Shown: positions 41,611-51,499, numbered from the stretch's first letter. The stretch is DNA of 64,000 bases from UMGS1994 sp944386155 (GCA_963931085.1 OZ006973.1:1054001-1118000), one strand, 5' to 3'. Notes: a model not told the origin generated them from the sequence alone. Made by a program: numbers and translations.

Positions 41611-42549
41611 ATGAAAAAAATAATAATATTTCTAATTTTAATAGTATTAATTATTGGATCTCTTGTTTTTTTATATTTCAATAATAGCTCTTCTAAAAAT
41701 GAAACAGAAACAACATCAGAAAATATGGAAGATGTAACATCACTGCAAAATGATGAGAACAAATACAAATCTAGCAATATAACATATCAAATTAATGATA
41801 ATATACTATTGAGTGATTACAAAACCATAAATAGATTTTACTATAGAGTTATAAAAGACTATCAAACTTACTTAGATACTAAAGATAACTTTAATAATAT
41901 TTTAGAAGTTTCTGAAAAAGATTTTGAAGATAATTTTATGATACTTGTAATTACAGAAAATGCACCAGTTAACGGACTTATCTTTGATAACCTATCAGCC
42001 GATGATTCTTCATTAACTCTTAATTATGTAATAAACTCTTCTGATAGAGATGCACAAACTGGAACTTCTATATTAGTATCAAATGATTTATATAGAGATA
42101 CTATTAACATAGAAAAAACTGTTCCAGAAATGAAAATGACTTCTTATACAAATATTAGAGAATTACCAAAAGATTATTCTGTTGAAGATGCAAAAAAAGA
42201 TAATTGCTTAGTAATCGATATGAAAAACAATGCTAACTATAATCTTAATAATTTAGAAGATTTTATAGGAAAAGTAAAAAATAAAGAAAATGCAGAAATA
42301 AGAATATATAATTATATGGATAATGATCAAATATATATTTATGATATAACTTATTCTAATGAAAACAAATTCTTTGTATGTGAAGATCGTACTAGATATA
42401 CATCAAATAAAAATAATAATTCTACTTATGAAAGTTACCAAATAAATACTGATACAATAACTGTTGCTCCAAGTTCAATTTCTACTACTACACTTTATAC
42501 TATCGAAGATGAATATGAATCATTATCATTTGGAACAACTGAATATTAA
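41611..42549 (+). CDS. Membrane-anchored extracytoplasmic protein of unknown function
   Basis: One N-terminal helix (I-I-I-F-L-I-L-I-V-L-I-I-G-S-L-V-F-L-Y-F) anchors an external region of about 290 residues. The linker is Ser/Asn/Thr/Glu-rich. No cysteine follows the helix, so it is not a lipoprotein. The folded part has two similar-looking halves and no recognised domain. AAGGAGG precedes the ATG. It is AT-rich like the backbone and stands alone on the plus strand. Confidence 0.8.
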   Translation: MKKIIIFLILIVLIIGSLVFLYFNNSSSKNETETTSENMEDVTSLQNDENKYKSSNITYQINDNILLSDYKTINRFYYRVIKDYQTYLDTKDNFNNILEVSEKDFEDNFMILVITENAPVNGLIFDNLSADDSSLTLNYVINSSDRDAQTGTSILVSNDLYRDTINIEKTVPEMKMTSYTNIRELPKDYSVEDAKKDNCLVIDMKNNANYNLNNLEDFIGKVKNKENAEIRIYNYMDNDQIYIYDITYSNENKFFVCEDRTRYTSNKNNNSTYESYQINTDTITVAPSSISTTTLYTIEDEYESLSFGTTEY

Positions 42550-42569
42550 TATAATAATATAAAATCTAA

Positions 42570-42616
42570 AAAAGAACTCAAATTGTTTTATTAAAATTTA
42601 CAACTTGAGTTCTTTT
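42570..42616. terminator. Bidirectional terminator between convergent genes
   Basis: AAAGAACTCAA-A-TTG pairs with CAA-C-TTGAGTTCTTT, flanked by A and T runs on either side. It can end both the 41611-42549 gene and the MacB-like gene. Confidence 0.85.
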
Positions 42617-42682
42617 TATTTTTTACTTTTATTATTTATCTTTTTGTTTATTTTTCTCTACTTTTCTTTTAATCTTTATTAA

Positions 42683-45600
42683 TTATTCAGATCTTAAAGC
42701 AAGTACTGGATCTTCTTTAGCAGCTTTCTTAGAAGGAATAATACCTCCAATTAATGTTAAAATAACACTTAATACTACTAAGATAATTCCTGCAACTACT
42801 GGCATAGATGCACTTACAATATCAGAACCTGCAACATTATGGATAATCATATTTGTTGGTATAAGAAGTAATAAAGTAACTCCTATTCCTATTAATCCTG
42901 CAAGAAGTCCAATAATAAACGTCTCTGCATTAAACACCTGAGAAATATTCTTTTTAGAAGCTCCAATTGCTCTTAATATTCCTATTTCTTTCTTACGTTC
43001 TAGAACACTTATATATGTTATAACTCCAATCATTATTGAAGATACTACTAGAGATATTCCGACAAAGGCAACTAAAACATAACTTACAACATCTACAATT
43101 ACAGTAACAGAACTCATCAATGTTCCAACTATATCTGTGTAAGAAATTACTTTTTCTTCTTCTCCTTCTTCTTTCATTCTGCTGTTATAACTATCTAAAA
43201 TCTTAATAATACTTTCTTTTGCTTCAAAATCTTTTGGATAAATTGAAATACTGCTAGGTTCTTTAAAATCAGCATATCCTAATTTTGATAAATTACTATC
43301 ATATGTTGCTTGTTCTTTAGTCATAAGTGATGCCATAAGTTCTGAAAGCTCTTCTTCATCCATTTTCATTTTAAATGCTCCCGCAAAAGCTTCTCCGTCT
43401 ATGCTAATTGCATCTGCAAGAGAACTTCCTAAATCTTTCATACTAGATGCCATTTGATTTTCCATAGCTTTTCCTAAAGAATTCATACTAGATGCCATAT
43501 AAGTTCCCATTATATTAGAAATTTGTTTATCCAAGTTTTTAGATTTCATTATTTTTACTAAACTATTTGTAATAGTATTTTTAGCTTCATCTGATTTTAA
43601 GTACTCTGCCAGATATTCATCAAACTTTGATATATCTGGAAGATTATTTTCTTTAGCATAATCAGAATAACCACTTAAAATATTATTCATTATCTCTTTT
43701 AATTGCTCTTCTGTAAGTGTTGGTTCCCCGTTTTCAATTATTGCTTCTTGAATTTGTTTTTGGATTTCTTCACTTACTTCTTTTGATTGCAAATATTCTG
43801 TTAAATACTTACTAATTTGAGTAACATCTGACTCTGGATGATTTTTAGCATAATCTTTGTATCCTTCTAAAATATCATTCATTAAGTCTTGTATCTCACT
43901 GCTTGATAATGAAAAATCTAAATTTTTAATAATAGTATCTAAATCTAAAGCCGGCATAGATACATTACTTGCTATATCTCCAAAATCGCTAAAATCAAGC
44001 TTAATCTTAGATTTATCAAATTTAAATGCAGAATTTAATTTTTTCTCATCTATTTCTATTAATGAATCCATATCAAAATCGCTATCTTCTTCTTTTGCAT
44101 TAAAATCTTTTCCAGTAAATACATTTATTTTAGGATTATCTAATTGTTCTTTTAAAATTTTACTTTCTTGCGCTTCTACAATTATATGATCTGCAAGTGA
44201 ATCTGGATAATATATTCCTGTTTGAAGCATCATAGCTGCTACTCCTTCTTTTGGCTGTACTACTCCAACTATTTTTAAATCTTCTCCATTTTCAACTACT
44301 TTTCTCATATATTTTGTATTTTCTGATTTATCAGTCCATACATCATATTCTTCATCATATTCATAATAATCTGTTGCATTTATAAGCTTAAATTTTATAT
44401 TTAAAATATCTTCATAACTATATGAACCCATATTTTCTGGGACATCTACATCTTCTTCTGCAGAAAATTGCTCAACCATTTTATCTAATTCTTCATAATC
44501 TCTAAGTCCTAATGTATATAGCATAAAATCACTAATCTTTCCAGATGAAGTTAATACTAAAACACATTCATTATAATTTTTTGGCCAATTTCCTGCTTTT
44601 ACATCATATTGATTCATAAATAAATCTGTATTTTCAGGCATTTTAAAAAACATATTAGTACTCATCATAGAAGACATCATACTATTTGAACTATTAGTAG
44701 ATCCAATTCCAAGTCTACTAAAAGACGAATCTGGATTTACTCTTCTTAGATTTTCAGTATCAGAACTATATATTTGTGGAGTTACATTATATGAATATTC
44801 TATAGCTTTTGCATAATTATAAATATCAGAATCTCTACTTTCTAAATATTCCATAAGTGACTTAAGATCATTAGAGCCTATTGTTGAAAACATATTTGTA
44901 AGCATTTTTGTAACTTCAATATCTTTTTTCTCTTCTACCTTTTCTTCGTCAGAAGTTTCTCCTCCAGTTCCTGCAAGCATTGAAGTAATATCTATTCCTG
45001 TGCTTTGTATTTGAAGTGGATATTCAGATAAAGTATCTTCTTCTACAGATTTTATATATGAATTTACACCATTTGCTAATGAAAGTATCATAGCAATTCC
45101 AATAATTCCAATTGATCCAGCAAATGCTGTTAAAAAAGTTCTTCCTTTTTTAGTTCTCAAATTATTAAAACTTAATGAAAGTGATGTTAAAAATGACATT
45201 GATGTTTTTCCCATATTTTTATGTTTTGGTTTTTCTAAATTATTTTCATCAACAATATATGGATCACTATCATTTATTATTTTTCCATCTCTTAAATTAA
45301 CAATACGTGTTGAATACTTCTCAGCAAGTTCTGGATTATGTGTTACCATTACAACTAATCTATCTTTTGCAACTTCTTTTAAAAGTTCCATAACTTGAAC
45401 ACTTGTCTCTGTATCTAAAGCACCTGTTGGCTCATCTGCAAGTAGTATATCTGGATCATTTACTAAAGCTCTTGCTATTGCAACTCTTTGCATCTGTCCT
45501 CCAGATAATTGATTAGGCTTTTTATGTAATTGTGCTCCAAGTCCTACTTGCTCTAATGCTTTAATTGCTCTTTGTTTTCGTTTTCGTTTTGAAACGCCAG

Positions 45601-45931
45601 ATATAGTAAGAGCAAGCTCAACATTTGCTAAAATATTTTGATGCGGAATTAAATTATAACTTTGAAATACAAATCCTATTGTATGATTTCTATATGAGTC
45701 CCAATCTCTATCTTTATATTTTTTAGTTGATATTCCATTTATTATTAAATCTCCTGAATCATATCTATCAAGACCTCCAATAATATTTAAAAAAGTAGTC
45801 TTTCCTGAACCACTAGGACCTAAAATAGATACAAATTCATTATCTCTTAAATTTAAGCTTACATTATCTAGTGCTTTTTGCACTAACCCTCCTGTTTTAT
45901 ATTCCTTACAAATATTTTTAATTTGTAACAT
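42683..45931 (-). CDS. MacB-like ABC transporter, ATPase and permease fused
   Basis: The 1082-residue protein begins with a complete ATPase: G-P-S-G-S-G-K-T-T-F-L, signature L-S-G-G-Q-M-Q-R, and Walker B L-L-A-D-E-P-T-G-A-L-D-T. From about residue 250 a membrane helix (F-A-G-S-I-G-I-I-G-I-A-M-I-L-S) leads into a very large external domain of some 570 residues, rich in helices and coiled-coil-like repeats of the type I-L-E/S-G-Y-K/S-D-Y-A-K. Three C-terminal helices of the FtsX type follow. It likely exports or senses peptides or envelope components, and the substrate is unknown. Confidence 0.9.
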   Translation of the reverse strand: MLQIKNICKEYKTGGLVQKALDNVSLNLRDNEFVSILGPSGSGKTTFLNIIGGLDRYDSGDLIINGISTKKYKDRDWDSYRNHTIGFVFQSYNLIPHQNILANVELALTISGVSKRKRKQRAIKALEQVGLGAQLHKKPNQLSGGQMQRVAIARALVNDPDILLADEPTGALDTETSVQVMELLKEVAKDRLVVMVTHNPELAEKYSTRIVNLRDGKIINDSDPYIVDENNLEKPKHKNMGKTSMSFLTSLSLSFNNLRTKKGRTFLTAFAGSIGIIGIAMILSLANGVNSYIKSVEEDTLSEYPLQIQSTGIDITSMLAGTGGETSDEEKVEEKKDIEVTKMLTNMFSTIGSNDLKSLMEYLESRDSDIYNYAKAIEYSYNVTPQIYSSDTENLRRVNPDSSFSRLGIGSTNSSNSMMSSMMSTNMFFKMPENTDLFMNQYDVKAGNWPKNYNECVLVLTSSGKISDFMLYTLGLRDYEELDKMVEQFSAEEDVDVPENMGSYSYEDILNIKFKLINATDYYEYDEEYDVWTDKSENTKYMRKVVENGEDLKIVGVVQPKEGVAAMMLQTGIYYPDSLADHIIVEAQESKILKEQLDNPKINVFTGKDFNAKEEDSDFDMDSLIEIDEKKLNSAFKFDKSKIKLDFSDFGDIASNVSMPALDLDTIIKNLDFSLSSSEIQDLMNDILEGYKDYAKNHPESDVTQISKYLTEYLQSKEVSEEIQKQIQEAIIENGEPTLTEEQLKEIMNNILSGYSDYAKENNLPDISKFDEYLAEYLKSDEAKNTITNSLVKIMKSKNLDKQISNIMGTYMASSMNSLGKAMENQMASSMKDLGSSLADAISIDGEAFAGAFKMKMDEEELSELMASLMTKEQATYDSNLSKLGYADFKEPSSISIYPKDFEAKESIIKILDSYNSRMKEEGEEEKVISYTDIVGTLMSSVTVIVDVVSYVLVAFVGISLVVSSIMIGVITYISVLERKKEIGILRAIGASKKNISQVFNAETFIIGLLAGLIGIGVTLLLLIPTNMIIHNVAGSDIVSASMPVVAGIILVVLSVILTLIGGIIPSKKAAKEDPVLALRSE

Positions 45932-46164
45932 TTTAAATTTCTTCTCCTTTTTCCTTTTTCGCACATAGATTATTATAACACATATAAATTAAAATCTAAT
46001 ATATAATAATGATATTTTTTATATTATTTCATAAAATATCATAGCTAAATAGTCTTAAATAAAACTTAAAAACTTAAAATCACTTCTATATCTTTTATTT
46101 ATAATAACTCACTATATATTTTTAAACATACTATTTGTATTCATTTATTTTTTTATTGCTTCAT

Positions 46165-46172
46165 GTTATAAT
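46165..46172 (+). promoter_or_regulatory. Extended -10 element of the lipid kinase operon
   Basis: TG-T-TATAAT at 46165-46172 lies about 50 bases before the ATG. The corresponding -35 region (TTTATT) is poor. Confidence 0.5.
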
Positions 46173-46223
46173 TACTTTATGAAGCATAATTAATTCATAC
46201 TTTATTTAAAGGAATATATTATT

Positions 46224-47140
46224 ATGAAAAAGAAAATATTAATGATTATAAATCCTGTTGCTCGGAAAAGGAAAAACAAAAAAACGTATTTCTCAGCTTA
46301 TTCAAAATTTTAAAAACATGGATTTTGAAGTTTTAACAGAATATACAACTATTCCTATGTACAATTCTAGTATTGATACAGATATTATAGAAAAATACAA
46401 TAACAATATCGATGCTATTTTTGTATGCGGTGGTGATGGTACACTTCACCATGTAATAAAAGAAATCTATGCTCATGGCAAAAATATTCCAGTTGGATTT
46501 ATTCCACTTGGAACAACTAACGATTTTGCCAAAAGTCTTCATGTATCTAGAAAAAAAATCTTAGACTTTGCTAAAAACTTTGATAAATATATTCCTCATA
46601 ATACAGATGTTGGCTTAATTAATAATAACAATGTTTTTGTTTATATAGTAGCATTCGGAATTTTTTGTAAAAGTTCTTATAAAACAGATTATAAATTAAA
46701 ACATAAATTTCGGAAGATTATCTTATATTCCACATAACATTAAAGATTTATTTTTTAGCAAACCTCATCACTTAAAAATAAAAAATGAATACATAGATAT
46801 AGAAGATGACTTTATATTTGGAAGTATAAGTAACTCCAAATATATAGGAGGATTTCATGTATTTAAACAAAAAGAAGTAAAACTAGATGATAAAAAATTT
46901 GATGTTCTTTTAGTAAAAAATCCTAAAAATGTTTTTCACAGATTATACTTACTTCTTAAAATAATAAGTGGAAAATTAGATGATAAATATATATATTATT
47001 TTCAAGCATCTGAATTAAACTTAAATGCAGAAAAAGAAATTAACTGGACTATTGACGGTGAATATGGTGGAAAAATGAAAACTATTTGTATTGAAAATGC
47101 AAATAATCAAATTCCATACTTAACAAAGGAGATCTTATGA
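46224..47140 (+). CDS. Diacylglycerol/lipid kinase family protein, with two CGG +1 frameshifts
   Basis: Read with two single-base skips, the gene gives a 305-residue DagK-type kinase: I-I-N-P-V-A-G-K-G-K at the start, F-V-C-G-G-D-G-T-L-H-H-V, I-P-L-G-T-T-N-D-F-A, K-F-G-R-L-S-Y-I-P in the middle and W-T-I-D-G-E-Y-G-G near the end. Without the skips the frame breaks at an in-frame CGG at 46263 (within N-P-V-A-G) and again at 46711 (within K-F-G-R-L). Total length is 3n+2. The TGA overlaps the ATG of the GH30 gene. It would phosphorylate a lipid hydroxyl. Confidence 0.88.
46263..46265 (+). other. CGG frameshift site 4 (lipid kinase, first)
   Basis: The codons read CCT GTT GCT CGG AAA AGG. Skipping C gives GCT GGA AAA GGA AAA ACA, the conserved N-P-x-A-G-x-G motif of the family. 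Confidence 0.9.
46711..46713 (+). other. CGG frameshift site 5 (lipid kinase, second)
   Basis: The codons read CAT AAA TTT CGG AAG ATT. Skipping C gives TTT GGA AGA TTA TCT TAT ATT, the F-G-R-L-x-Y motif of DagK proteins. Confidence 0.9.
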
Positions 47141-48480
47141 ATATAAAAAAAATAGAAACTAATTATAATAAGAAATATTTTTTAAAAGAATTTAACAATA
47201 TTAAATATAAGAAATATTCGAAATCACTAGAAAATGAAATAGTCAACATATATCCCGAAATTACATATCAAGATATTTTAGGATTTGGAGGAGCTTTCAG
47301 TGAAGCTACAGGAGTAAGTCTTTCAAAACTTCAATCAAACAAAAAAGATGAGGCTTTAAATGAATATTTTTCAAAATCTGGTCTTAATTATAATTTCTGC
47401 AGGCTTCCAATCGCAAGTACAGACTTTTCTTTAAAATCTTATTCTTACTGCACAAAAAATGATTTATCAGACTTTTCTATAGAAAAAGATAGACAATATA
47501 TTATAAATATTGTAAAACAAGCTTTAAAAATTAATCCTAATATAAAATTTATATCATCACCTTGGTCTCCCCCAAAATTTATGAAAAATAATAAAATGCT
47601 TATTTTAGGAGGAAAACTTTTAGATAAATATAAAAAATTATATGCTGATTATCTAGTAAAATATATAAAAGCATATGAAAAAGAAAATATTAATATAGAT
47701 TATATTACTGTGCAAAATGAACCAAATGCTATTCAACTTTGGGAATCTTGCTTATATTCTCCGGAAGAAGAATGTGACATGGTTTTAAACTATATTTATC
47801 CAAAATTTAAAGAAAATAATATTAATACAAAAATATTAATATGGGATCATAATAAAGAAAAATTATATACACGTATACTCCAAGAATTAAACTTTAATGA
47901 AAAAGCAAAAGATATTATTTCTGGGGCTGCTTTTCATTTTTATTCTGGGTCTCATTTTGAAAACATTGCCCTTTTAAGGCAAAATAATGATTTTAAAGAT
48001 AAATTACTTATACATACAGAAGGTTGTACTGGATACTCTAATTTTAATGAAAAAGATTTTATTCATAATGCCGAAATATATGCTCATGATATATTAGGTG
48101 ATTTACTATCTGGAGCAAATGGTTATATTGATTGGAATTTAGTATTAGATAATAATGGCGGTCCAAATCATAAGAAAAATTATTGTGATAGTCCTATTAT
48201 GTTAAATAAAGATAATACTGATTATATAAAAAATTTAAGTTTTTATTATATTGCACACTTTAGCAAATATATAAAAAGAAACGCAAAAGTTCTTGCTATA
48301 AGTAGATATACAACAGATATAGAAACTTTAGCTATAAAAAATCCAGATGATAGTATAGCAATTATTATGCTTAATAAATTTGGTTTTGATAAAAAATTTA
48401 ATATTTGTATAAATGGATTTACTTTCTCTGATAAAATAGAAGCACATTCAATAATTACTTATGTTATATCAGAAAATTAA
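47137..48480 (+). CDS. Glycoside hydrolase family 30 enzyme (glucosylceramidase-like)
   Basis: The 447-residue protein has the GH30 layout: N-terminal strands of the side barrel, G-F-G-G-A-F-S-E-A, F-I-S-S-P-W-S-P-P-K-F-M-K, the acid/base V-Q-N-E-P (Glu195) and the nucleophile H-T-E-G (Glu295), then a C-terminal beta domain. No signal peptide, so it acts inside the cell or on imported substrate. It is translationally coupled to the lipid kinase, which suggests a joint role in processing glucosylceramide or another glycolipid; that is an inference. Confidence 0.92.
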   Translation: MNIKKIETNYNKKYFLKEFNNIKYKKYSKSLENEIVNIYPEITYQDILGFGGAFSEATGVSLSKLQSNKKDEALNEYFSKSGLNYNFCRLPIASTDFSLKSYSYCTKNDLSDFSIEKDRQYIINIVKQALKINPNIKFISSPWSPPKFMKNNKMLILGGKLLDKYKKLYADYLVKYIKAYEKENINIDYITVQNEPNAIQLWESCLYSPEEECDMVLNYIYPKFKENNINTKILIWDHNKEKLYTRILQELNFNEKAKDIISGAAFHFYSGSHFENIALLRQNNDFKDKLLIHTEGCTGYSNFNEKDFIHNAEIYAHDILGDLLSGANGYIDWNLVLDNNGGPNHKKNYCDSPIMLNKDNTDYIKNLSFYYIAHFSKYIKRNAKVLAISRYTTDIETLAIKNPDDSIAIIMLNKFGFDKKFNICINGFTFSDKIEAHSIITYVISEN

Positions 48481-48484
48481 TTAA

Positions 48485-48560
48485 ATACAAAATACAAAAT
48501 ACAAAATAAAATATAAAATTAAAATATAATATAATATAAAAAAATATAAAACAATACAAA
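48485..48560. repeat. Low-complexity A-rich direct repeat
   Basis: The unit AAATAC(AA) is repeated in tandem several times, decaying into AATATAA-type repeats. It lies between the GH30 stop and the terminator and contains no gene. Confidence 0.6.
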
Positions 48561-48562
48561 AC

Positions 48563-48629
48563 AAAAAAGATAAAAGTATTCTTAATTTAAATATTTTAAA
48601 TTTAAGTTTTAATTACTTTTATCTTTTTT
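48563..48629. terminator. Bidirectional terminator between GH30 and rubredoxin fusion
   Basis: AAAAAAGATAAAAGTA (48563-48578) pairs with TACTTTTATCTTTTTT (48614-48629), 16 bp, with an additional inner AT stem. It serves the convergent genes. Confidence 0.85.
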
Positions 48630-48657
48630 ATTTATTTTATTATTATTCTTTAATTTC

Positions 48658-49329
48658 TTATTTTTCTATTTTTTCAAAAAAACTTTTATCTTTTTTACAT
48701 ATCGGACAGACAAAATCATCTGGAAGCTCATCCATCTCTACTTCATATCCACAAACTTTACATTTCCATACAGTTTTAGTTTGCTTTTGTTCTAACTTTT
48801 CTGCATTATCATTTTTGTCTTCATTTATTATCTCTTCTTTAATAAAAGTAGGTGCTTTTTCAGGACTCTTTCCTTTTAATACCTCATGATAATATTTGTA
48901 TGTCATTGGTTTGTCATTATTTAATTTTTTCATATCTATTACTTTCCCTAAAAAAGCTGTATGAGTTGAAGTTTCTAGTTTATCTATTACTTCACATATA
49001 ATCACACCACAAGAATCTTTTAAAACTGGCATCTCATCTATTTCAAATGTTTCAAAATTTTCATATTTATCTATATCTTTGCTAGATTTATATCCAAAAG
49101 TTCCAATTAAAGATATATCTGTTTTTTCTCCTAAAATTGATAAAGAAAATTTATTTGTTTTACTAATTATTTTATTTGTATAGTTATCATGATTTACACT
49201 TACAAGTATAGTCATTGGATCACTTGTAATTTGAACAGCGGTATTTACAATACATCCTACTTTTCTATCATCCTTACTTCCTACTACATACATACCATAA
49301 CTTAAGTCCCATAAAACATTTTTATCCAT
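48658..49329 (-). CDS. Flavin reductase-rubredoxin fusion (high-molecular-weight rubredoxin)
   Basis: Residues 1-160 match the flavin reductase-like FMN-binding split barrel (S-Y-G-M-Y-V-V-G-S, C-I-V-N-T-A-V-Q-I-T, S-I-L-G-E). A linker leads to a C-terminal rubredoxin with W-K-C-K-V-C-G-Y-E and F-V-C-P-I-C-K-K as the iron site. Such fusions in anaerobes pass electrons from NAD(P)H to flavodiiron proteins to remove oxygen or NO. AGGAGG precedes the start. It is a single gene, AT-rich. Confidence 0.93.
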   Translation of the reverse strand: MDKNVLWDLSYGMYVVGSKDDRKVGCIVNTAVQITSDPMTILVSVNHDNYTNKIISKTNKFSLSILGEKTDISLIGTFGYKSSKDIDKYENFETFEIDEMPVLKDSCGVIICEVIDKLETSTHTAFLGKVIDMKKLNNDKPMTYKYYHEVLKGKSPEKAPTFIKEEIINEDKNDNAEKLEQKQTKTVWKCKVCGYEVEMDELPDDFVCPICKKDKSFFEKIEK

Positions 49330-49492
49330 ATATTCCTCCTTTATACTATAGTTTTTACCTTTAATAAATAAATATTAAAAAATTCATTTATTATTTAACT
49401 TATTATTTATTTTAATATCTTTAATTTATTTATATCTTATTTTTAATTAATTCTCAATACTTATTTTTACTTATTCTGTTTTAAATTAAACT

Positions 49493-49526
49493 AGCAAAGG
49501 GCCACCGGTATACCGGTAGCCCTTGC
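49493..49526 (-). terminator. Hairpin terminator of cassette 5
   Basis: AAGGGC (49497-49502) pairs with GCCCTT (49519-49524) and ACCGG with CCGGT around a TATA loop, with one mismatch. The T tract on the minus strand is weak. Confidence 0.7.
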
Positions 49527-49561
49527 CGTAAGATTAGTTTGCCTCCTCTACGTGTTTTGCA

Positions 49562-51433
49562 TTATGAGCTTTTTCTCACTTCCAGAACAACTGCACCATA
49601 TGGCGCAAGATATTCTTTATTACTCGTTCCAATCTTGAATATAGTGTCTACAACCTCGTAACTCGCGTCGATTGAAACAAGTGACTCGTGATGAGTTCTG
49701 CTCACAGCAATAATAAAGTGTCTGCCATTTGCTTTGCGTTCATACATAAACTGTTCTTTGTCAATCTTCAGGATATTGCATTCAGCGCTTCTTAAGAAGT
49801 CATTGTCTCTTCTAATTTTAAGCACTCTTCTGAAGAAAGAAAGCAGTTCCTGGTCTTCGTTTTTCCATGGGAAAGAGCCTCTGTTTGCAAGATTACCTGC
49901 ACCAGTCATACCGGCTTCATCTCCATAGAATATAGAAAAGATTCCAGGGAAAAACGCCATTGCAACAACAAACGACTTCAGTATCACTTTTCCGTGTTCG
50001 TACTCTTCGTTGGTGATTGGATGAGAATTAATCCATCCGTGCGATTCGTCTATCAGCTTCCACCCCCACTCACCATACTCGGTAAAACAATCTCTGCCGA
50101 GTATATCGATTATTCTCGATATGTCGTGAGTTGAAGTGAAATTCATCAGCATAAAGATGGTGTCTTCTGGATACTCAGAGAAAATCTCATAGATTTTAGC
50201 CCTAAGCTTTCCTGTATCTCGATACTTATAATATCTTATCAAAGCATCAACAAACAGGTAATTCATAACACTATCCATGCCTTTTCCAGATGAAAGATAT
50301 CCGCGATTCATTCTCATCGGATTATACCATACTTCTCCAATGATAAAGCCATCCTTCTTGTTTCTACGGACAGCAATACGGATTTGTTCAATCATCCAGT
50401 CTGACAGTTCATCAGCAACGTCAAGTCTTAAGCCATCAATTCCAAGTGCAAACCACTTGTCAATGACTTTACCTTCTCCTGTGATGTAGTTAACCCACAT
50501 CTGACCATTAGAGTCACATACAGGAAGGTTTCTCATTCCCCACCAAAAATCAAAGTCCTCTTTTCCATTGATCCAGACTCTTCTATAGAATCCGTAGTAT
50601 GGCGAAGATTTACTCTGATAGGCACCAAGTTCGTCGAATGTGCCATACTGGTTAAAATATTTGCTATCATTACCAGTATGATTAAACACCGCATCAAGGA
50701 TAACTTTCATTCCTCTTGCATGTGCTTTTTGGCACAGCTCAATCATGTCTTCGTTGGTTCCTGCATACGGATCCACATTTTCATAGTCTGCTGTATCATA
50801 CCGATGATTAGATTGACTCCACATCGTAGGGCTCAGATACAAAATGTCAACCGAAAGGCTCTCAAGATAATCAAGAGCATTGATAATTCCTCTTATATTT
50901 CCAAGGAAAAAATCAACATTCCAGTCACCATTTTCGTTAGCACCTACAACAGGCGGGTCTCCCCACTTGGATATGGTACGTCTTGGCATAGGAACCACTT
51001 TCAATGCATCATCTCTTGCAAATCTATCTACAAAGATATGATACATAGTAGCACCTTTTGCCCACTTGGGTGTTTCAAACCCAACAGACATCTTGAAACA
51101 CTCAAAAAGAGTTATAGAAGTATCTGAAGTTACTCCATTTCTCTTAAAGAGGTTTGTAAATCCATTGCATTCGTACGCAAAATAATAGTGATACACAGGA
51201 TTAGCAGGAAGTTCAATTACCGTTTCAAAAATAGCATGTGTCTCACTATTCTCTTTGTAATTTATCCGATACTCTATCCTTCGTTCAAAGGTCCAAACAA
51301 CAATTCTTACATGCTCGATCCATCCATACTCCATTGGAATTTGAATAGATACGTTGAGCTTCTCAGAATTACCCCCTGACTCTTCTTGCAGGTGAATAAT
51401 CCGATGATTGACGCTCAAACTAGCTTTGCTCAT
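49562..51433 (-). CDS. Alpha-amylase family (GH13) hydrolase, neopullulanase-like (high-GC cassette 5)
   Basis: The 623-residue protein has an N-terminal beta domain (1-120) and a GH13 barrel. Region I is D-A-V-F-N-H (247-252), region II G-L-R-L-D-V-A (Asp338 nucleophile), region III G-E-V-W (Glu367 acid/base) and region IV S-T-H-D (436-437). The layout fits cyclomaltodextrinase/neopullulanase-type enzymes acting on short maltooligosaccharides in the cytosol. No signal peptide. GC content is well above the neighbours and CGG arginines occur three times in frame (H-R-I, Y-R-I, H-R-Y) without frame breaks. It stands alone, like the other cassettes. Confidence 0.92.
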   Translation of the reverse strand: MSKASLSVNHRIIHLQEESGGNSEKLNVSIQIPMEYGWIEHVRIVVWTFERRIEYRINYKENSETHAIFETVIELPANPVYHYYFAYECNGFTNLFKRNGVTSDTSITLFECFKMSVGFETPKWAKGATMYHIFVDRFARDDALKVVPMPRRTISKWGDPPVVGANENGDWNVDFFLGNIRGIINALDYLESLSVDILYLSPTMWSQSNHRYDTADYENVDPYAGTNEDMIELCQKAHARGMKVILDAVFNHTGNDSKYFNQYGTFDELGAYQSKSSPYYGFYRRVWINGKEDFDFWWGMRNLPVCDSNGQMWVNYITGEGKVIDKWFALGIDGLRLDVADELSDWMIEQIRIAVRRNKKDGFIIGEVWYNPMRMNRGYLSSGKGMDSVMNYLFVDALIRYYKYRDTGKLRAKIYEIFSEYPEDTIFMLMNFTSTHDISRIIDILGRDCFTEYGEWGWKLIDESHGWINSHPITNEEYEHGKVILKSFVVAMAFFPGIFSIFYGDEAGMTGAGNLANRGSFPWKNEDQELLSFFRRVLKIRRDNDFLRSAECNILKIDKEQFMYERKANGRHFIIAVSRTHHESLVSIDASYEVVDTIFKIGTSNKEYLAPYGAVVLEVRKSS

Positions 51434-51499
51434 CTTATTCCCTCCTTATATTGTTAAGAAAAGCCAACTTTGCCACTAATATTTACGAGTTACACTCTT

